Virus record (IMG/VR): IMGVR_UViG_3300005747_000207
Span: 1-36,918 of that record
Source of the DNA: a virus
Length of the DNA stretch: 36,918 bases
Direction: 5' to 3' (one strand)
Shown: positions 34,816 through 36,918 of the stretch, piece by piece
How the letters are laid out: each line of letters opens with the position of its first letter
Position numbering within the stretch: position 1 is the first letter of the stretch
Notes under the pieces: model-generated
Told to the model about the DNA's origin: nothing
The model's database searches: none
Seen by the model: only the letters and a program-made list of their open reading frames with translations
Translations under genes and position numbers: made by a program

Positions 34816-35942
34816 TCTAGCTCCAGTGCTTTCTTGTAGGCCTCTGCTAATCTTATATCATAATAGTGGCTGGATTGCTTTGAGCCATTGTATTTCTCAG
34901 CTAAGGTCGTAAAATCTAAAGAATTTGCAGCAGACTGCGCTGAAGGATTATCGTTGAACCACTTAATCAATAGCTTTCCTGATGCCTCTTCCGCATTGCC
35001 ATCAAAGCTTGTCCAAAATTCCTCAGCACTGCCATAGACTGCTATGGCTTTGTCTCCAAGAACTTGATAATATCCAAAAGATGTACTTTTCACCGCAACA
35101 TCTTTATCAACCGCATAGGCAGCTAAAAATGCCGCTTTATTCGTCTCAGAGTTCTTAATTGACCATTTTTCGCTATCTGATTTTGGAGTATATCCTTTTG
35201 GAGGGTTAGATCCTTTGTGCCTTTTCCATAAATGCGGCTCAAACCGTACAGAACTAGCGGGAAGATTACCTGCTTCCACAGCCCTAAATGCTCTCAAGAC
35301 TGCCAATGGTATTCCAGCATCTTTTGCTAGTTGCTCATCTCCTGTTAATACTTTTGGTATTGACGGCCCTGGTACAGCAGTACCGGATGCTCTAAGCCTA
35401 GAGGCTGCGTTTTGAATATCTGCAGTGGAATAGTCAGCAACCGTTCCCGTTGGGTTTTCACCAGATTTATGCGCTTTACTTCCAGCTTTTGACTTTCCTA
35501 TTATGTAAAAATCTTGCGGATTGCCTTTTCTTTGCAAACTAACAAGCGTTACAAGGTTACCACCAGCAGATGTAGCTAACCACACATCGCCAGTTTGAGG
35601 TAGTTCTATGTCTGATTTTTTCTTTATTATAGCTTGAAAGTGCTGGTTCCTGAGTCTTTCGTACTCATCAATTGATGACGCAGTCTCTGGTCTAAGCAAC
35701 ATATCATGGTGTCCTTTGAGAGATCTGGCTTTATAAAAATAATAATTTGACACACTTGTGCTGTTATCAGCAGGAGCCTCTCCGCCTTTTGACTTTGTCT
35801 CGGGAGCCTTTGTATCATATATCACAACTTCAAACGTCTTTGGAAGCTCTTCCGAGAAAAGCTCTTTTGTTATGCTTTCGTTGTAAGCCTCAACGCGATC
35901 AAAGATGTTTTGTATGGACCTTGGTACATATCTATTTGGCAC
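34812..35942 (-). CDS. baseplate hub protein with C-terminal N-acetylmuramidase domain
   Basis: The protein has 376 residues. The C-terminal half (about 204-376) matches the N-acetylmuramidase (DUF3380) family: LRAFRAVEAG with probable catalytic Glu 223, VRFEPHLWKRH (FEPH 234-237), STSFGYYQVLG, then LAEKYNGSKQSSHYYDIRLA. Such domains cut the glycan backbone of peptidoglycan. The N-terminal half has beta-strand segments (TFEVVIYD; GDVWLATSAGGNLVTLVSL) and may be an OB-like hub domain, as in T4 gp5, where a lysozyme is built into the hub. The preferred start is GTG 35942, 6 nt after GGAGG. ATG 35948 abuts the GGAGG and ATG 35984 lacks a site. It overlaps the upstream gene by 11 nt. Confidence 0.87.
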   Translation of the reverse strand: MPNRYVPRSIQNIFDRVEAYNESITKELFSEELPKTFEVVIYDTKAPETKSKGGEAPADNSTSVSNYYFYKARSLKGHHDMLLRPETASSIDEYERLRNQHFQAIIKKKSDIELPQTGDVWLATSAGGNLVTLVSLQRKGNPQDFYIIGKSKAGSKAHKSGENPTGTVADYSTADIQNAASRLRASGTAVPGPSIPKVLTGDEQLAKDAGIPLAVLRAFRAVEAGNLPASSVRFEPHLWKRHKGSNPPKGYTPKSDSEKWSIKNSETNKAAFLAAYAVDKDVAVKSTSFGYYQVLGDKAIAVYGSAEEFWTSFDGNAEEASGKLLIKWFNDNPSAQSAANSLDFTTLAEKYNGSKQSSHYYDIRLAEAYKKALELE

Positions 35943-36225
35943 TATCATCCTCCGACTCTTGGATCTGATCAAATATTTGAGCAAAGTCCTTGTCGGTTAA
36001 CTCATCAGTTTTTTCGTTCTTTGACATTAGCCCACAAAGCTTTACAAGCTGCTCATTTGAGCGCTGAAGCGTCTCTACATACTTTGCAAGTGTTTGCCCT
36101 ATGTCTCTGTGACGAGACATGTCTTGGGCTAAATAACGCATGGCATCATCAAGGAGTTCGCGAGTTGTTTCTCGGTCTTCCCTGATGTTTTCAATTGCTT
36201 CGTCTATGAATTTTTTGCTGCTCAT
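35932..36225 (-). CDS. small helical protein of unknown function
   Basis: The protein has 97 residues, highly charged and almost wholly alpha-helical (IDEAIENIREDRETTRELLD; YVETLQRSNEQLVKLCGLM), with an acidic C-terminus. It has no tag, signal peptide or membrane segment. The start ATG 36225 has only a weak purine stretch (GAGAA) upstream; 19 nt separate it from the sigma gene. Its position between the late sigma factor and the baseplate hub could suit a chaperone, a transcription co-factor or a small virion protein, but nothing in the sequence decides this. Confidence 0.7.
   Translation of the reverse strand: MSSKKFIDEAIENIREDRETTRELLDDAMRYLAQDMSRHRDIGQTLAKYVETLQRSNEQLVKLCGLMSKNEKTDELTDKDFAQIFDQIQESEDDSAK
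35949..35953 (-). promoter_or_regulatory. ribosome binding site selecting a GTG start
   Basis: GGAGG on the minus strand is followed by six bases (ATGATA) and GTG at 35940-35942. The ATG inside those six bases has zero spacing, so the GTG is the more plausible initiation codon of the muramidase gene. Confidence 0.65.
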
Positions 36226-36244
36226 GCTTATAATTAGTTCTCAA

Positions 36245-36904
36245 TTAAATTTCGCCATTGTCCCATTCTTTTCTAAAAGTTCTGTAACGAGTTCTCATTT
36301 TGTTAAGTTGGGACACAATTTGTTTTGTATTCATTCCTGTCAATTCTCGGAGATATAGATAGATAGCTTTCTTGCTAAAAATCTCAATCTCGTCTGCTGA
36401 ATCAAACAACATCATTACGGCGTCATAAACTTTTTTCTCGGCTTCCTTTGTAAAGTCTGGTTGCCATGATGACATTTCTTCTTTGAGGTTTTCCATCATT
36501 TCCTTGCGGACAGTGAAGTCTTGGAAGGACTCTCCTTTGTCAACAAGATCTCTCTCAAGGTCATAATCAACAGCTTCAAACGATACTTCTCTCTCAAGGC
36601 GCTTCTTGTTCTTTTTGACTTTGTGAATAAACCAGTTCTTCGTAACAACCGAGAAATAAGAGAAAGCTTTGTGACCCTTGTTTGGATCAAACTTTGCTAA
36701 GATTGTAACAAGCCAACCTTTGCACTCTTCTCTTAAATCGTCAATGTCTGGTAATGTTGTGAAGCGATAAGTAAATACAATCTTGTCAACCATCTGAGAG
36801 AAGGCAGGGCGGATAAGTGCATTGTACACCTCTTCCTTGACTCTCATGTCATCGGTTGAGCAATACTTAATTATCGCGTCTTCGTGTACCTGCGTAAAGT
36901 ACAT
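36245..36904 (-). CDS. late-transcription sigma factor, T4 gp55-like
   Basis: The protein has 219 residues, somewhat longer than T4 gp55. Residues about 54-105 carry a sigma region 2 signature: DIDDLREECKGWLVTILAKF followed by DPNKGHKAFSYFSVVTKNW, then a basic helix (HKVKKNKKR). The C-terminal helices (about 150-213) end in a basic segment (NKMRTRYRTFRKEW). Gp55-type factors redirect host RNA polymerase to late promoters, in T4 together with gp33 and the sliding clamp, so this protein probably drives the structural operon it heads. The ATG lies 14 nt from the window edge behind an A/G-rich stretch without a clear Shine-Dalgarno. It could be a more general phage sigma-like protein; gp55-like is the best reading. 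Confidence 0.82.
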   Translation of the reverse strand: MYFTQVHEDAIIKYCSTDDMRVKEEVYNALIRPAFSQMVDKIVFTYRFTTLPDIDDLREECKGWLVTILAKFDPNKGHKAFSYFSVVTKNWFIHKVKKNKKRLEREVSFEAVDYDLERDLVDKGESFQDFTVRKEMMENLKEEMSSWQPDFTKEAEKKVYDAVMMLFDSADEIEIFSKKAIYLYLRELTGMNTKQIVSQLNKMRTRYRTFRKEWDNGEI

Positions 36905-36918
36905 GTTTTTCTTTTTCT

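Noticed and set aside
35943-35984. Longer N-terminus of the muramidase gene from ATG 35984
   Set aside because: It would overlap the upstream gene by about 50 nt without a ribosome site. GGAGG with 6-nt spacing supports GTG 35942.

Overview
The window reads as one piece of a large contractile-tailed (myovirus-type, T4-related) bacteriophage genome. Every credible gene lies on the minus strand, so transcription runs from high to low coordinates. Genes are packed almost without gaps, with many ATGA and TAATG stop/start overlaps. I see no tRNA, rRNA, CRISPR array, insertion sequence or bacterial housekeeping gene, and no stretch over 300 bases without a gene. The host cannot be named. A tail muramidase and textbook sigma70-type promoters suggest a Gram-negative bacterium, and the protein families resemble those of marine phages; both points are inference.

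Region 1 (about 36.9 to 4.07 kb) is a late structural block of about 33 kb. It opens with a T4 gp55-like late sigma factor and a small helical protein. The baseplate set follows: a hub protein with a C-terminal N-acetylmuramidase, a spike-like protein, a 2168-residue baseplate/tail protein, a gp25-like wedge protein and a gp6/J-like wedge protein. Then come a DNRLRE-like protein, a 2122-residue protein combining LamG-like folds with a tail-protein-I-like segment, and a run of large virion proteins of unknown exact role. Two adjacent proteins at the end (4067-6281) are paralogs, and two others share an N-terminal 'LTxxGRxLL' module.

Region 2 (about 4.06 kb to the left edge) is a different kind of neighbourhood. 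It is driven by strong sigma70-type promoters, three of which share the same architecture: ACTTGACA, a 17-bp spacer and an extended TGT -10. It encodes a RuvC-like resolvase and then six consecutive small proteins that share an N-terminal helix, M[K/R]LTxxxLKxxI-x-E, joined to unrelated bodies. Those bodies include an HxGH nucleotidyltransferase and a possible GNAT-like fold. One of the six genes is split by an apparent one-base frameshift in a G5 run. At the left edge a further gene begins behind its own promoter.

The most interesting signal is this six-gene family. Its shared N-terminus looks like a targeting tag, and an I-x-E tripeptide sits at residues 12-14 in five of the six (L-D-E at 13-15 in the sixth). 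This matches the (L/I)-x-E consensus of T4-type prohead proteases and recalls the capsid-targeting sequence of T4 internal proteins. A testable reading is that this is a cassette of head-packaged, injected proteins, but the prohead protease is outside the window and the idea is unproven.
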